Shown here piece by piece: positions 1 through 8,776 of a stretch of 64,000 nucleotides of DNA. Position 1 is the first letter of the stretch; each line of letters opens with the position of its first letter. Source of the DNA: JAICXG01 sp036494545 (lineage in GTDB: Bacteria; Verrucomicrobiota; Verrucomicrobiia; Chthoniobacterales; UBA10450); assembly GCA_036494545.1 (NCBI GenBank), contig DASXOB010000002.1, forward strand, positions 62,001 to 126,000, read 5' to 3'. A model generated the notes under the pieces. The model had not been told where the DNA came from. It searched no databases and worked only from the letters and a program-made list of their open reading frames with translations. A program made the position numbers and the translations under genes.

Positions 1-155
1 GCGCTGCAATGCAATTTCCCTGTGTAGTCGATCGAAATCTGGACCATGCATGAGCATCGGACGTTGCGGCGAATTCGCAAAGGCGGTTCGCCTAACGTCA
101 TCGCGAAAATCAACCTCGATGGATTTCATCGAGCTGCGTTGCGTGACCGGCTTTG

Positions 156-572
156 CTAACTCTGGCCAAGCCAGATGAGCCCGGCAATCACGACGAGAAA
201 ATAGGGAACGAGCGAGGCGGCGCCTGGATATTCTTTCGCCATTCGTTGACCGAAAAAGAGCGCGAGCAATGTGAGCCCGGCCAAAGCCACACCGTAAAAG
301 CCGATGGACGCGTCGTGCCGGACGAGAACCGACACGCAACCGATCGCGCATAACGCACCGGTTGAGAGTTCCATTACGGTAATGATTCCGAGTAACAGCG
401 GCACCATTCGGGCCAGCGGGCTCTTTGCGAAATGTCCGGTCAGCCATTCCAGATTGCCGCGCCGATCCTTCACTTTATCGATGCCCGATTGGAGAAAAAG
501 AATGGCGAAAAATGCGGAGATTAAAACCTGGAGAACGAAGATGGCGCCAGCAGACGAATGGAGTGTGGACAT
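156..572 (-). CDS. DoxX-like small integral membrane protein
   Basis: 138-residue, very hydrophobic protein with four predicted membrane helices (about residues 9-29, 54-75, 90-110 and 117-136). The first helix ends in LFLQSGIDKVKD, resembling the start of DoxX/MauE-type proteins, in which a small residue and a charged loop follow helix 1. Known DoxX-like proteins are quinone- or thiol-linked membrane components, but many are uncharacterised; no redox Cys pair is seen here. It stands alone, upstream of tRNA-Gly on the other strand. The ATG at 572 has only a weak purine-rich stretch (cggcgg) before it. Family call moderate; function unknown. Confidence 0.6.
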   Translation of the reverse strand: MSTLHSSAGAIFVLQVLISAFFAILFLQSGIDKVKDRRGNLEWLTGHFAKSPLARMVPLLLGIITVMELSTGALCAIGCVSVLVRHDASIGFYGVALAGLTLLALFFGQRMAKEYPGAASLVPYFLVVIAGLIWLGQS

Positions 573-715
573 GCCGCCGATTGTAGCATGATTGGTATTC
601 CCGGACAGGCGCGCTGTCGCTGCGTTCCAAGCACTCGCCGGAACGCCATGGGAATAACCCTTGCGCCCGCGAGTCGGCTGGACATTATTTGCACTCCGCT
701 GATTCGGCGGCTAGC

Positions 716-790
<75 letters not shown>

Positions 791-810
791 CTTCGCGCCA
801 TCTTCCGCCG

Positions 811-1184
811 TTAGGAAATTTCGTAGGTCGTAATCTCGAGCCGGAGATCATTCAAGTCGCGAAAGTAGATCGAGTGTGAGATGCCGTGATCCTCGAAATG
901 AACGAGATGCCGCGCTTCTTCAATTCCTCCTGCGCCCTGACAAATCCCGCCCGATTGGATCGGAAAGCAAGATGCAGCATTGGGCCACCGCGATCGACGG
1001 CCTGGTTCCGTTCTTCAGCCGGAAATAGAGCCAGGGCGGCTGAGCCTGCCCCGATGAACGCCGGGATCCCATTCCATTCGTCCGCATGCCGGCGCTCGAG
1101 CCCGAGGACTTCGCAATACCATGCGACCGTTTTCGCGATATCCGGGACAGCGATCGCGACATGGTCGATTCCTTCCAGTTTCAT
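811..1184 (-). pseudogene. VOC/glyoxalase-like protein, frameshifted near its C-terminus
   Basis: The frame from ATG 1184 (MKLEGIDHVAIAVPDI...) is a vicinal-oxygen-chelate domain protein: a first beta-alpha-beta unit with the metal-ligand His in GIDHVAIAV, then YCEVLGLE and LHLAFRS. As written it ends at 852 in an unlike-family tail. In the next frame the expected VOC ending continues from about 900 to a TAA at 811: FEDHGISHSIYFRDLND, then LRLEITTYEIS. One missing base around 890-905 explains both. This is either a real frameshift or a sequence error. An upstream ATG at 1232 adds 16 residues that do not look like VOC. Its start lies 50 bp from that of the divergent metallophosphatase. Substrate unknown. 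Confidence 0.75.
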
Positions 1185-1234
1185 TCGTAGAAAAAGATTG
1201 TTGCCATGCAGGCAACGCGTCAAAATTTTCAATC

Positions 1235-2854
1235 GTGTTCGTTCTGCCTCCAGATCGTCGCCAGTTTCTCAAACTGGTTGCCGGTGCGACCGCCGCGCTC
1301 TCCACGCCTCGGTGGTTGCGCGCATTGGAGAGTATTCAACCGGATGTCGTTAGGCTATCGATCATTTACACGACCGATTTGCATGGCCACATTCTGCCCA
1401 CCGTGGATTACGAGGGCCATTCCGACGTTGGTGGTCTGGCGCGTTGCGCGACGCAGATTGCGGCTTGGCGGCGGGACAATCCAAACTCCGTTCTCATCGA
1501 CATCGGTGACGTTTATGAAGGCACCCAATTTGGCTTTGGCGACCGGGGCCGCGCGATGATCGAGCTTTTCAACCTCCTGCGTTACGACGCCTGGATCGTA
1601 GGCAATCATGAGTTCGATTGGAGTATTGAACCGTTTTTGCAAGCAGTGAGCCGCTCGGCCATGCCCGTGCTCGCGGCCAACACTACGCTCGCCGGTAAAC
1701 CCGCGGGCGACTTTGAAGAGCGCAATCACCCCTTTGCGCGCATTCAGCCATTTCTTCTGCGGGAGATTGCCGGGATCAGGCTGGCCATCGTGGGCCTAAC
1801 CACGCCTGGCATGCCTTTTTGGTTTCCGCCGCGCTTCACAGAAGGAATCGAATTCCTGGATCCCATCGAGCCGACGCGGAGAGCAATCCAACAAGCGAGA
1901 TCGTTAGGGGCGCATGCCATCATTCTAGCCGGGCACATGGGTTTGAAAGAACGGACGGGCGGAGACGACTTTGCTAATCGCGCCATCAGCCTGACGGCCG
2001 AGTTTCCCGAAGCGACCGTCTTTATTGCCGGTCATACTCATCAGCCGATCGAAAGTCGCCTAACGAATGGCGCCATCTTCACTCAGGCCGATCATTTCGG
2101 GATCCACATCGGCCGCGTCGATCTGTTCTTTGATCGCAATTCGAAGAAACTGCTGCACCAGGAGGCTCACGCCGAACTCCTGGACAGCCGGATCGAAACG
2201 GACCCTGTCGTCCTGAGTCGCGCGAAACCGCAGCTGGACGAAGCGGCGAACATCTTGTCTCAAGCCGTGGGCGAATTGGCGGAAACCCTGAGTGCACGAG
2301 ATCGCCCCGGCGAACCAAGTCAGATTGCGCTTCTGATCGCCATGGCGGTAGCCGAAGCACTGGCCGAACGCGGCCTGACGATTGATGGTCTCTTTCAAGG
2401 CTCGTTCGACGTACACGCTTTCCACAAGGGGAAGAAGACGATCGGCGATATCTGGCAAATTCTTCCGTACGAAAACTTTCTCGTCACCGCTGAGCTCGAC
2501 CCGCTCTCGCTCAAAGTGATGATGCAGGAAACATTCGAGGTTCAGGAGGCGCGCAGCCTTGCCGGATTCCGCTTTGAGGTGGAAGGCGACCAAAGAAGTC
2601 GCCACCTGATGAATTTGCGTCTGGTCGACGGGTGCCCGCTTGATCCCGGCCGGCGTTATCGGGTTGCGCTAAACACCTTTGATGCCAGCAGCGCCGGTCA
2701 TCGATTCATGAAGCTACGCGAAATGCTGCAACGCCCCGAGGCGCGGATGACGCTGCACCCGATCCAGACTCGGGAGGCGCTCATCGCCTATTTTCGATCT
2801 CATCGGGTAATTCGCCGCTCGCTAATCGAGACCTCACGGCTGGCGGCAGCCTAA
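1235..2854 (+). CDS. Tat-exported 5'-nucleotidase-like metallophosphatase
   Basis: About 539 residues from a GTG at 1235. This start gives DRRQFLKLVAGATAAL, an exact twin-arginine export motif, so the protein should fold in the cytoplasm and act outside it. The N-terminal calcineurin-like domain has the metal-site blocks in order: DLHGH, IGDVYEG, GNHEFD, a lone His in LAGHMG, and AGHTH. The C-terminal half matches the 5'-nucleotidase substrate domain in layout (ILPYENFLVT is typical). UshA and SoxB families share this plan; the expected activity is hydrolysis of a nucleotide or other phosphate ester. The reading frame is open further upstream, to 1121, but the Tat motif favours the later start. 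The stop codon lies inside a GCCTAACGA motif. Confidence 0.85.
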   Translation: MFVLPPDRRQFLKLVAGATAALSTPRWLRALESIQPDVVRLSIIYTTDLHGHILPTVDYEGHSDVGGLARCATQIAAWRRDNPNSVLIDIGDVYEGTQFGFGDRGRAMIELFNLLRYDAWIVGNHEFDWSIEPFLQAVSRSAMPVLAANTTLAGKPAGDFEERNHPFARIQPFLLREIAGIRLAIVGLTTPGMPFWFPPRFTEGIEFLDPIEPTRRAIQQARSLGAHAIILAGHMGLKERTGGDDFANRAISLTAEFPEATVFIAGHTHQPIESRLTNGAIFTQADHFGIHIGRVDLFFDRNSKKLLHQEAHAELLDSRIETDPVVLSRAKPQLDEAANILSQAVGELAETLSARDRPGEPSQIALLIAMAVAEALAERGLTIDGLFQGSFDVHAFHKGKKTIGDIWQILPYENFLVTAELDPLSLKVMMQETFEVQEARSLAGFRFEVEGDQRSRHLMNLRLVDGCPLDPGRRYRVALNTFDASSAGHRFMKLREMLQRPEARMTLHPIQTREALIAYFRSHRVIRRSLIETSRLAAA

Positions 2855-2867
2855 CGACTGGACTACT

Positions 2868-3617
2868 TCAGCTGCGCACCGGCCGCACATCCCAGCGGCC
2901 GACATTCGTCTTGGGCGAAGACGCCGCCCACGCGATATCGCGTACGAAAAGATTAAACGGCAGCTTCAATCGCGAATAGCGGGTCGCGGTGCCACTCAGA
3001 GGAAGGTAACTCACCTTTTCGAAATAGAATCGAAGGAGCCGGTCCAGTTCCTCGAACGAAAAATGGTGAACGTGTGTTTGCTCCCCCGAAAGCCGTTTGC
3101 CACGGAGCACTTTCCAGCGCCGATGCAGGTGATAATCCAGTGGCACGGAGCCCACGAAAAGACTGGCCGGTTTTTTTTTCAGGATCCGATAAACCTCCCG
3201 AATTGTAATCGATGGATAAGGCAGATGTTCCAGCACTTCCGTCATCATTATGGCGTCAAACGCTTCGTCGCGAATGGCGATGCCGGCGGTGAAATCCATT
3301 TCCGTGCAAGGAATCCCGGAAGCTCGTGCGACTGCAAGAGCTTCAGGATTAATATCGACACCATACCAGCGAATCCGGGCAACCAGCTCAATCAGCGCGC
3401 CGCCACGACAACCCACATCCAGCCCGATGCTTTCTTGATCGTGATGATTCGCATCGAGGTGTTTTTGAAAAAAGGCGGCCTTGATTTTTTCGTGCTGACC
3501 GCCCCGGCCTTTGTAATTGCGCGTTTCGCTGTACTGCTCGTAGAACTCGCGAATCAGCCGCCGTCCGCGGTCGGGTTCGTGCAGGAGAAATTGTTCATCG
3601 AACTGAGGAGTGCTCAT
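2868..3617 (-). CDS. Class I SAM-dependent methyltransferase
   Basis: About 249 residues from ATG 3617; the frame is open to 3686 with other ATGs at 3659 and 3686, and no clear ribosome site decides. The SAM-binding motif I is GLDVGCRGGALIEL, followed by YGVDINPEAL (motif II acidic residue), then FDAIMMTEVLEHLP (post-I/IV) and REVYRILKK, the pattern of the Methyltransf_11/UbiE-like group. The C-terminal part (HVHHFSFEELDRLLR) is typical of methyltransferases acting on lipids, glycans or secondary metabolites. It converges with the metallophosphatase, 13 bp away. The substrate cannot be told. Confidence 0.8.
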   Translation of the reverse strand: MSTPQFDEQFLLHEPDRGRRLIREFYEQYSETRNYKGRGGQHEKIKAAFFQKHLDANHHDQESIGLDVGCRGGALIELVARIRWYGVDINPEALAVARASGIPCTEMDFTAGIAIRDEAFDAIMMTEVLEHLPYPSITIREVYRILKKKPASLFVGSVPLDYHLHRRWKVLRGKRLSGEQTHVHHFSFEELDRLLRFYFEKVSYLPLSGTATRYSRLKLPFNLFVRDIAWAASSPKTNVGRWDVRPVRS

Positions 3618-3771
3618 CTGGCTAACGGTGTCGCACGGTTGGCCTGCATTGGAAGGCATTACATTCGGACGGTAATTGAGAGTCAATCAAGTTTGCCCCA
3701 TTCATCTCTGCGCTTACGCCTGTGTGCCGAGCACCGGTTTCTCCCGAAATTGATTCTGCTATTTTGCTCGT

Positions 3772-4353
3772 GTGTTGCCGGAGACTTTTTTCCAGAGCGA
3801 TCCTCTGCATTGCGCTGAGCAGCTGATCGCAACCGAGCTTATCTGGGGAAAATGTGCAGGGACCGTGGTTGAAGTGGAGGCGTACCTCGTGGAAGGCGAT
3901 GAAGCCTGTCACACTTTCACGCGCCCAAGCACTCGGGAGTTCGTCAGGCGCAACAAGCCGGGGGCGGCCTACATTTATTTCAACTACGGCGTGCACTGGA
4001 TGCTCAACGTCCTCGTCAAGGGTGGGCCACGCAATGGACTCATCCTCATTCGTTCACTTGAGCCGCAGCGCGGAATTGCCCTTATGCGCAAGCGGCGCGG
4101 TGTCGACGATGTACGGCGGCTTTGCTCCGGTCCGGGCAGGCTTACTCAGGCACTTGGCATCACAAAGCGTCATCACGAAATCGATCTCAGCTCCGATCCA
4201 GCGCATTGCTTTCACGCGCGACGTGACGGCGACGTAGAAGTCGTGGCTGATCCGCGCATCGGGATCAGTCGAGCAAAAGATTTTCCCTGGCGCTTCACGT
4301 TGCGCGGGAGCGCGTTTGTCAGTGTGCCGGTCAAGAGACAAGCAGTGAATTGA
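3772..4353 (+). CDS. 3-methyladenine DNA glycosylase (AAG/MPG family)
   Basis: 193 residues, the usual length for bacterial MPG-type glycosylases. The catalytic glutamate is in VEVEAY, and the family blocks HTFTRPSTRE, AYIYFNYGVHWMLNV, GLILIRSLEP and LCSGPGRLTQALGI follow in order. It removes alkylated purines from DNA by base flipping, as the first step of base-excision repair. The start is a GTG at 3772 (or TTG at 3775). It lies 65 bp upstream of mnmA on the same strand, probably in one transcript. Confidence 0.93.
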   Translation: MLPETFFQSDPLHCAEQLIATELIWGKCAGTVVEVEAYLVEGDEACHTFTRPSTREFVRRNKPGAAYIYFNYGVHWMLNVLVKGGPRNGLILIRSLEPQRGIALMRKRRGVDDVRRLCSGPGRLTQALGITKRHHEIDLSSDPAHCFHARRDGDVEVVADPRIGISRAKDFPWRFTLRGSAFVSVPVKRQAVN

Positions 4354-4418
4354 CGAGTTCCAACATCCTTGGCCAGCGTTGACCATCCCGGTGTTCGCGC
4401 CGAATTTACGCGCCTGAA

Positions 4419-5519
4419 ATGAACCGGACGAAACCACGCGTTCTTCTTGGCATGAGCGGCGGCGTCGACTCGAGCGTTGCGGGCTATTTGCTCCGCGAGC
4501 AGGGCTACGAGGTTGTTGGCGTGACGATGAAGGTCTGGCCGCAGGATTGCCTCTCGCGTGCCGAGGATAAGTGCTGTGGACCGCAGGCGATCGCGGATGC
4601 GCGAAGTGTTGCGCATTCGTTAGGCATCCCGCATTACGTAGTGGACGAGGCCGATCAGTTCGAGCGCGTGGTGATTGATTATTTTTCCAGTGAATATCAA
4701 GCCGGTCGCACCCCTAATCCGTGCGTGATGTGCAATGAAAAGCTCAAGTTTGGCAGCCTTTGGGAGAAGGCGCGCGCGCTCGAATGCGACTACATCGCCA
4801 CCGGGCATTATGCGATTATCGAACAGCACGTCGATCGAGCCATCTTGCGCAAGGGTCGCGACGCGCGCAAAGACCAGTCCTATTTCCTATTCAGCCTGCG
4901 CCAGGCACAGCTGCGGCGCGCGCTGACGCCGTTAGGCAAGATGTCGAAACCAGAGATCCGTACGATCGCGCGCTCGTTAGGCCTGAAAGTCGCGGACAAG
5001 GTCGACAGTCAGGAGATTTGTTTCGTGCCGGGCAACGACTACAAGGCATTCCTGCGCTCGCATCTGGATAAGGGTGAATTCCATCGCGGCGGCATTTACG
5101 ATCTCTCGGGAAACTTCCTCGCGCAGCATGATGGGGTCGAGATGTTCACCATCGGTCAGCGCAAGGGACTTCCGGGCGGCTCGCCGCGACCGCGCTATGT
5201 CATCGACATCGATCCGAAGACGAATCGTGTCTTCGTTGGCGATGCGGAAGATTTACTTGTGGAGGAGTTTGAGGTTGAACGGTTGAACTGGAGCAGCCGG
5301 CCGTTCACGGATCGCCCGCTCGAACTAACCGTCAAGATCCGTTATAGCCATCCGGGCGCGCCGGCGGTGCTTCAGCCATTGGAAAATAACCGTGGTCTCG
5401 TTAGGCTGGCGGAACCGCAAAAGGCTGTTACGCCGGGGCAGGCGGCGGTTTGCTACGATGGCGACGAGCTTGTTGCGGGCGGCTGGATTTGCCGGCATGC
5501 CGCAGTAGCCCCAGCCTAA
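4419..5519 (+). CDS. mnmA: tRNA-uridine 2-sulfurtransferase MnmA
   Basis: 366 residues. The PP-loop MSGGVDSS lies at residues 12-19, and the two catalytic cysteines are C102 (NPCVMC) and C201 (SQEICFVPG). FTIGQRKGL marks the following beta-barrel domain. MnmA adenylates U34 of Lys, Glu and Gln tRNAs and replaces its oxygen with sulfur delivered from a cysteine desulfurase through a relay. A candidate sulfur source, the cysteine desulfurase at 15955-17121, lies in the same window. cutA starts 6 bp after its stop. Four TCGTTAGG-type motifs or near-variants lie within the gene and its stop codon lies in another. Confidence 0.97.
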   Translation: MNRTKPRVLLGMSGGVDSSVAGYLLREQGYEVVGVTMKVWPQDCLSRAEDKCCGPQAIADARSVAHSLGIPHYVVDEADQFERVVIDYFSSEYQAGRTPNPCVMCNEKLKFGSLWEKARALECDYIATGHYAIIEQHVDRAILRKGRDARKDQSYFLFSLRQAQLRRALTPLGKMSKPEIRTIARSLGLKVADKVDSQEICFVPGNDYKAFLRSHLDKGEFHRGGIYDLSGNFLAQHDGVEMFTIGQRKGLPGGSPRPRYVIDIDPKTNRVFVGDAEDLLVEEFEVERLNWSSRPFTDRPLELTVKIRYSHPGAPAVLQPLENNRGLVRLAEPQKAVTPGQAAVCYDGDELVAGGWICRHAAVAPA

Positions 5520-5525
5520 CGACCG

Positions 5526-5849
5526 ATGGCGGATGAAATCCTGCTCGTCCTGAGCACGTTTCCTGATCTTGAGACGGCGCGGCGAATTACCCGAGACTTG
5601 ATCGACAAGAAATGCGCCGCCTGCGCCAACATCTTGCCGTCAATCGAATCGATCTATCGATGGCAGGGAAAGGTGGAGGAAGGCAACGAAACTCTCGTCT
5701 TCTTCAAAACCTCGGCCAGTCAGTTCGAAGAGTTGCAAAAAATGTTGCTTCAACTGCACCCGTACGAGACACCGGAAGTCATTGCGCTGTCGGTCGAAGC
5801 CGGATTGCCAGCCTATTTGCAGTGGGTAACGGAGAATGCCGCGGGCTGA
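5526..5849 (+). CDS. cutA: Divalent-cation tolerance protein CutA
   Basis: 107 residues, the normal CutA1 length. Family blocks are LSTFPDLETARRI at the N-terminus, KKCAACANILPSIESIYRWQGKVE, then ETLVFFKTS and HPYETPEVIAL. CutA1 forms a PII-like trimer and was named for copper tolerance in E. coli, but its biochemical role is still debated. It sits tightly between mnmA (6 bp) and the molybdopterin enzyme (9 bp), so the three are probably co-transcribed. Confidence 0.95.
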   Translation: MADEILLVLSTFPDLETARRITRDLIDKKCAACANILPSIESIYRWQGKVEEGNETLVFFKTSASQFEELQKMLLQLHPYETPEVIALSVEAGLPAYLQWVTENAAG

Positions 5850-5858
5850 ACGAAACAT

Positions 5859-6902
5859 ATGATCATTCGCGAAAAGGAACCGGCCAATCTCGAGATGCCG
5901 TTTGGCGGGCTGCAGAGCTTCATCACGCCTAACGACCAATTTTACGTCCGTTCCCATTTCGCCGTCCCGCAAATCGATCTCGCGAACTGGCGGCTCCGGA
6001 TTGAAGGCGCAGTCGAGCGGCAGCTGGAGTTTTCGCATCAGGACTTGCTCGCGCGCAAAATGATTACCGTTCCCGCGACCATGGAGTGCGCCGGGAACAA
6101 CCGCATTTTTCTTCAGCCGAAAGTCAAGGGCGTGCAATGGGAGTTGGGCGCCGTGGGCAATGCGAACTGGACCGGAGTGTCGTTAGGCGAGCTCCTGCGC
6201 GAAGCGCGCTGCTCGGAGAAAGCGTGCGAGGTTATTTTGAAAGGTGCGGATCACGGGTCGCCCTCCGAAGGTCCGAAGCCCGCCGGGCAAATACATTATG
6301 TGCGCAGCCTCTCCTTAGGCAAAGCGCTCGACGATGTTCTGCTGGCTCTGGAGATGAATGGCCAGCCGCTCACTCCCGCGCATGGATTTCCGCTTCGTGC
6401 CGTCGTGCCGGGCTGGTATGGCATGGCGTCGGTGAAATGGCTCCAGCGGGTTATCGTAACGGAAGAACCATTCTACGGATATTATCAGACGGTCGATTAT
6501 GCCTTTTGGGAACCTGCGACCGGCGGGGCGCGGCTCGTGCCGATTACTGAAATGCTGGTGAAAGCGCTCATTGCGCGGCCAACGACAAGCGAGGTGATTT
6601 CTCCCGGCACGACCTATCGCGTGGCCGGCGCTGCCTGGACAGGAAATGCCGAGATCGTGAAGGTCGAGGTGAGCATTGATCGGGGAAAGTCGTGGAATGA
6701 GACGTCGTTAGGCGACGAAACCTCGCGTCATAGCTGGCGGCTCTGGGAATGGCAATGGCAGACGCCTAACGAACCCGGAGCTTGCACTCTAATGGCACGA
6801 GCAAGCGACTCCCGTGGCCAGACCCAACCAATGGAGCGCGATGCCAATCGTGGCACCTACATGGTGAACCATTGTCTGCCGATCGAAGTCGAGATTCGTT
6901 AG
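5859..6902 (+). CDS. Sulfite-oxidase-like molybdopterin enzyme
   Basis: 347 residues with the sulfite-oxidase molybdopterin fold. FYVRSHFAVP opens the domain. TMECAGNNR carries the Cys that ligates molybdenum, and VPGWYGMASVKWL is the family signature. The C-terminal part (from about residue 230, VISPGTTYRVAGAAW) is the Ig-like Mo-co dimerisation domain. There is no cytochrome b5-type or c-type haem domain, and no signal peptide or Tat motif, so this is probably a cytoplasmic enzyme with an unknown electron acceptor, unless the start is further upstream. Family knowledge suggests oxidation of sulfite or a related oxyanion. The TAG stop is inside TCGTTAGG. Confidence 0.9.
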   Translation: MIIREKEPANLEMPFGGLQSFITPNDQFYVRSHFAVPQIDLANWRLRIEGAVERQLEFSHQDLLARKMITVPATMECAGNNRIFLQPKVKGVQWELGAVGNANWTGVSLGELLREARCSEKACEVILKGADHGSPSEGPKPAGQIHYVRSLSLGKALDDVLLALEMNGQPLTPAHGFPLRAVVPGWYGMASVKWLQRVIVTEEPFYGYYQTVDYAFWEPATGGARLVPITEMLVKALIARPTTSEVISPGTTYRVAGAAWTGNAEIVKVEVSIDRGKSWNETSLGDETSRHSWRLWEWQWQTPNEPGACTLMARASDSRGQTQPMERDANRGTYMVNHCLPIEVEIR

Positions 6903-6966
6903 GGGATCGAGTTTCTCTGCATCAGGCTGCGATGGCCGAAATGGCCATTCCGAGAGTACGCCCGGG

Positions 6967-7515
6967 CTACAAATGCTCCCAATCGACCGGCACACGCTGT
7001 CGGCGGGCGAAGCGGTCGCGGAAGAACAATTCCTTATGACGGCAGCCATGCTCGTGCACGAGACGTGTCACCTTGACGTCGAAGCAGCAATACTCGGCGA
7101 TGTCGACTAGTCGCCGCTCGCGCCACCATCGGATTGCGTCGAGGCCTGCCGCGGTTTTGCGCACACCCAGGGTTGCTTCTGCGATGGCCTCGAGGCCAAG
7201 CCGATGGCCGAGTTTGTTTTCCATTTCGACCATCAAGTCAATCGTTGGCACCTCGTGAATGAGATCAAGCACGGTGTAGCCCATCAGCACGTGGTAATCG
7301 AAATTGAGAACATTAAAGCCGATGACGAGATCGGCCGCGCGCAAGCGATCAATCAGCTCGTGGACGCGCGTCTCCGGAAAAATTTCGTAGCGCGCGCGGC
7401 CTGTGCTGTAGATGACGCCGACCGACATTTGCATATTGCCTTTGCGATCCCAGCCGCCGGCGTCGTTGGCGGTGCGTTGCGTTTCAAGATCAAAATAGAC
7501 GAGATCGCGCGTCAT
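6967..7515 (-). CDS. RNase H-fold 3'-5' exonuclease-like protein
   Basis: 182 residues. The three exonuclease blocks of the DnaQ/RNase H fold are visible: FDLET (D9, E11), GFNVLNFDY, and YCCFDVKVT, where the last Asp would complete the metal site. This is the pattern of the YprB/predicted polymerase-B-like exonuclease group, which acts on single-stranded nucleic acid. It starts 4 bp after the stop of the secreted FlgD-Ig-like gene and is probably in the same transcript, although the roles look unrelated. Confidence 0.8.
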   Translation of the reverse strand: MTRDLVYFDLETQRTANDAGGWDRKGNMQMSVGVIYSTGRARYEIFPETRVHELIDRLRAADLVIGFNVLNFDYHVLMGYTVLDLIHEVPTIDLMVEMENKLGHRLGLEAIAEATLGVRKTAAGLDAIRWWRERRLVDIAEYCCFDVKVTRLVHEHGCRHKELFFRDRFARRQRVPVDWEHL

Positions 7516-7519
7516 CGAG

Positions 7520-8767
7520 CTACTTCAATTCGAAATCGCCGCAATCAAACGCGATCATCTCGGGAAGATTAGAAACGCGGAACTGTTCCACGACTGCGCC
7601 GTCATCCTGGAAGACATCGATTGTGTTGTCGTTAGGCCGGCCAAGCACGACACGCACGAGATGAGACGTATCGCTGATCGTGCGCAAAGGAAGGCCATCG
7701 TCGGTTTGCAGAAAACTGCCGTCGGCATCGAACCCGACCGCCAGACTGACCTTGCCCGGTTGGTCGTGCTGCAATGGATCGGGCCGTAATTTCTGCGCAA
7801 CTTTTTCCAAGGCAGGCTCGCGTCCGCCTGGTCGGGGAACAGGTTTCCCATTTTCGAGGGAAAAATTCTGGTGAGTCACGATCTTCTTTTCGAAAACCGT
7901 CTTCCAGTCTGAGACCGATTGGTCAGCGGTCTCTGCCGTGGTGCGAATCAGGGAAAGCGCGCGCAGACGCTGGAGCTGGTCGTTCTCTTCGATAATAAAA
8001 ATTTTCTCTTCGTTAGGCGACGCTTCGATTCGTCTCGGCGATGGATCGCCCGCGGCGTAGGAAAGTCGACGCAGGAGGCGATGATCGCTTGCGATCTGCT
8101 TCACTTCCGCCTGCGCGGTGCCGCCGAGTGAATCGACGAACCACGTCGTTTCTAGACGGCCGGGAGCGCAGTCGATCGGAGAAATTAGGTTGGGCAAGGT
8201 AGGAACCTGTGGGCAGTGCGCACCACTGCGCGGGGGAAGTTCGCCTTTGATTTCGCCGGTGTTTTGATCGCAGATCAATGTCGTTCGGCGGTCTCCAGCG
8301 AGATCGGCTTCGACCTCAAACACCCCACTTTCCATCCAAATTTGGCCTAACGAGTGAATGTGGGGCGATTTTTCATCGGTCACCCAATCATTGAAGAAAT
8401 AGTTTACGCCTTCGACTTTCAGGCCGCCGACAACAAATCCGCGCGCGTGATATTTTCCGTTAGACAATGCCTTTCCGCCATCATCCGTTCCGTCCCAGGT
8501 CGTTTCGAGCGCGTCATGCCCGGCGGTGAATTCCGAAATGGCATCTTCCCGATGAAGGACACGCACGAGTTTGCCTTCGCCATTGTAAACCCCAAGGCTG
8601 ATTGTGCCTTCGAGCGGCGGAAGAGCGAAGCGTAGCGTCACCGATTTGACCGGCGCAGCGGAGCTCGCGGCGAGAGGTGAAGGCGAGACCGAAGCCGACG
8701 GTGCGGGCGGTTCCTGGGCGACGACGGTCGTTAGGCCAATGAGCAAGGAGAGAATCGCGCTGCGCAT
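7520..8767 (-). CDS. Secreted protein with FlgD-type Ig-like domain
   Basis: 415 residues. A Sec signal peptide (MRSAILSLLIGLTTVVAQ) is followed by a Pro/Ser/Ala-rich linker and then an Ig-like region whose TTWDGTDDGGKALSNGKY is the classic FlgD_ig hairpin, here about residues 85-115. The remaining 300 residues contain short strand-like repeats (RTTLICDQNTGEI, LLRRLSYAAGD, LIRTTAETADQS) that could form a propeller or a Y_Y_Y-type sheet, but no enzyme motif is recognised. It lies between the GH57 enzyme (9 bp) and the exonuclease (4 bp). Function unknown; probably a cell-surface or periplasmic protein. Confidence 0.6.
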   Translation of the reverse strand: MRSAILSLLIGLTTVVAQEPPAPSASVSPSPLAASSAAPVKSVTLRFALPPLEGTISLGVYNGEGKLVRVLHREDAISEFTAGHDALETTWDGTDDGGKALSNGKYHARGFVVGGLKVEGVNYFFNDWVTDEKSPHIHSLGQIWMESGVFEVEADLAGDRRTTLICDQNTGEIKGELPPRSGAHCPQVPTLPNLISPIDCAPGRLETTWFVDSLGGTAQAEVKQIASDHRLLRRLSYAAGDPSPRRIEASPNEEKIFIIEENDQLQRLRALSLIRTTAETADQSVSDWKTVFEKKIVTHQNFSLENGKPVPRPGGREPALEKVAQKLRPDPLQHDQPGKVSLAVGFDADGSFLQTDDGLPLRTISDTSHLVRVVLGRPNDNTIDVFQDDGAVVEQFRVSNLPEMIAFDCGDFELK

Positions 8768-8776
8768 TCGTATTCG

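Noticed and set aside
1121..1234. Upstream extension of the metallophosphatase frame
   Set aside because: The extension runs through the divergent VOC gene start and would place the Tat motif in the interior; GTG 1235 fits better.
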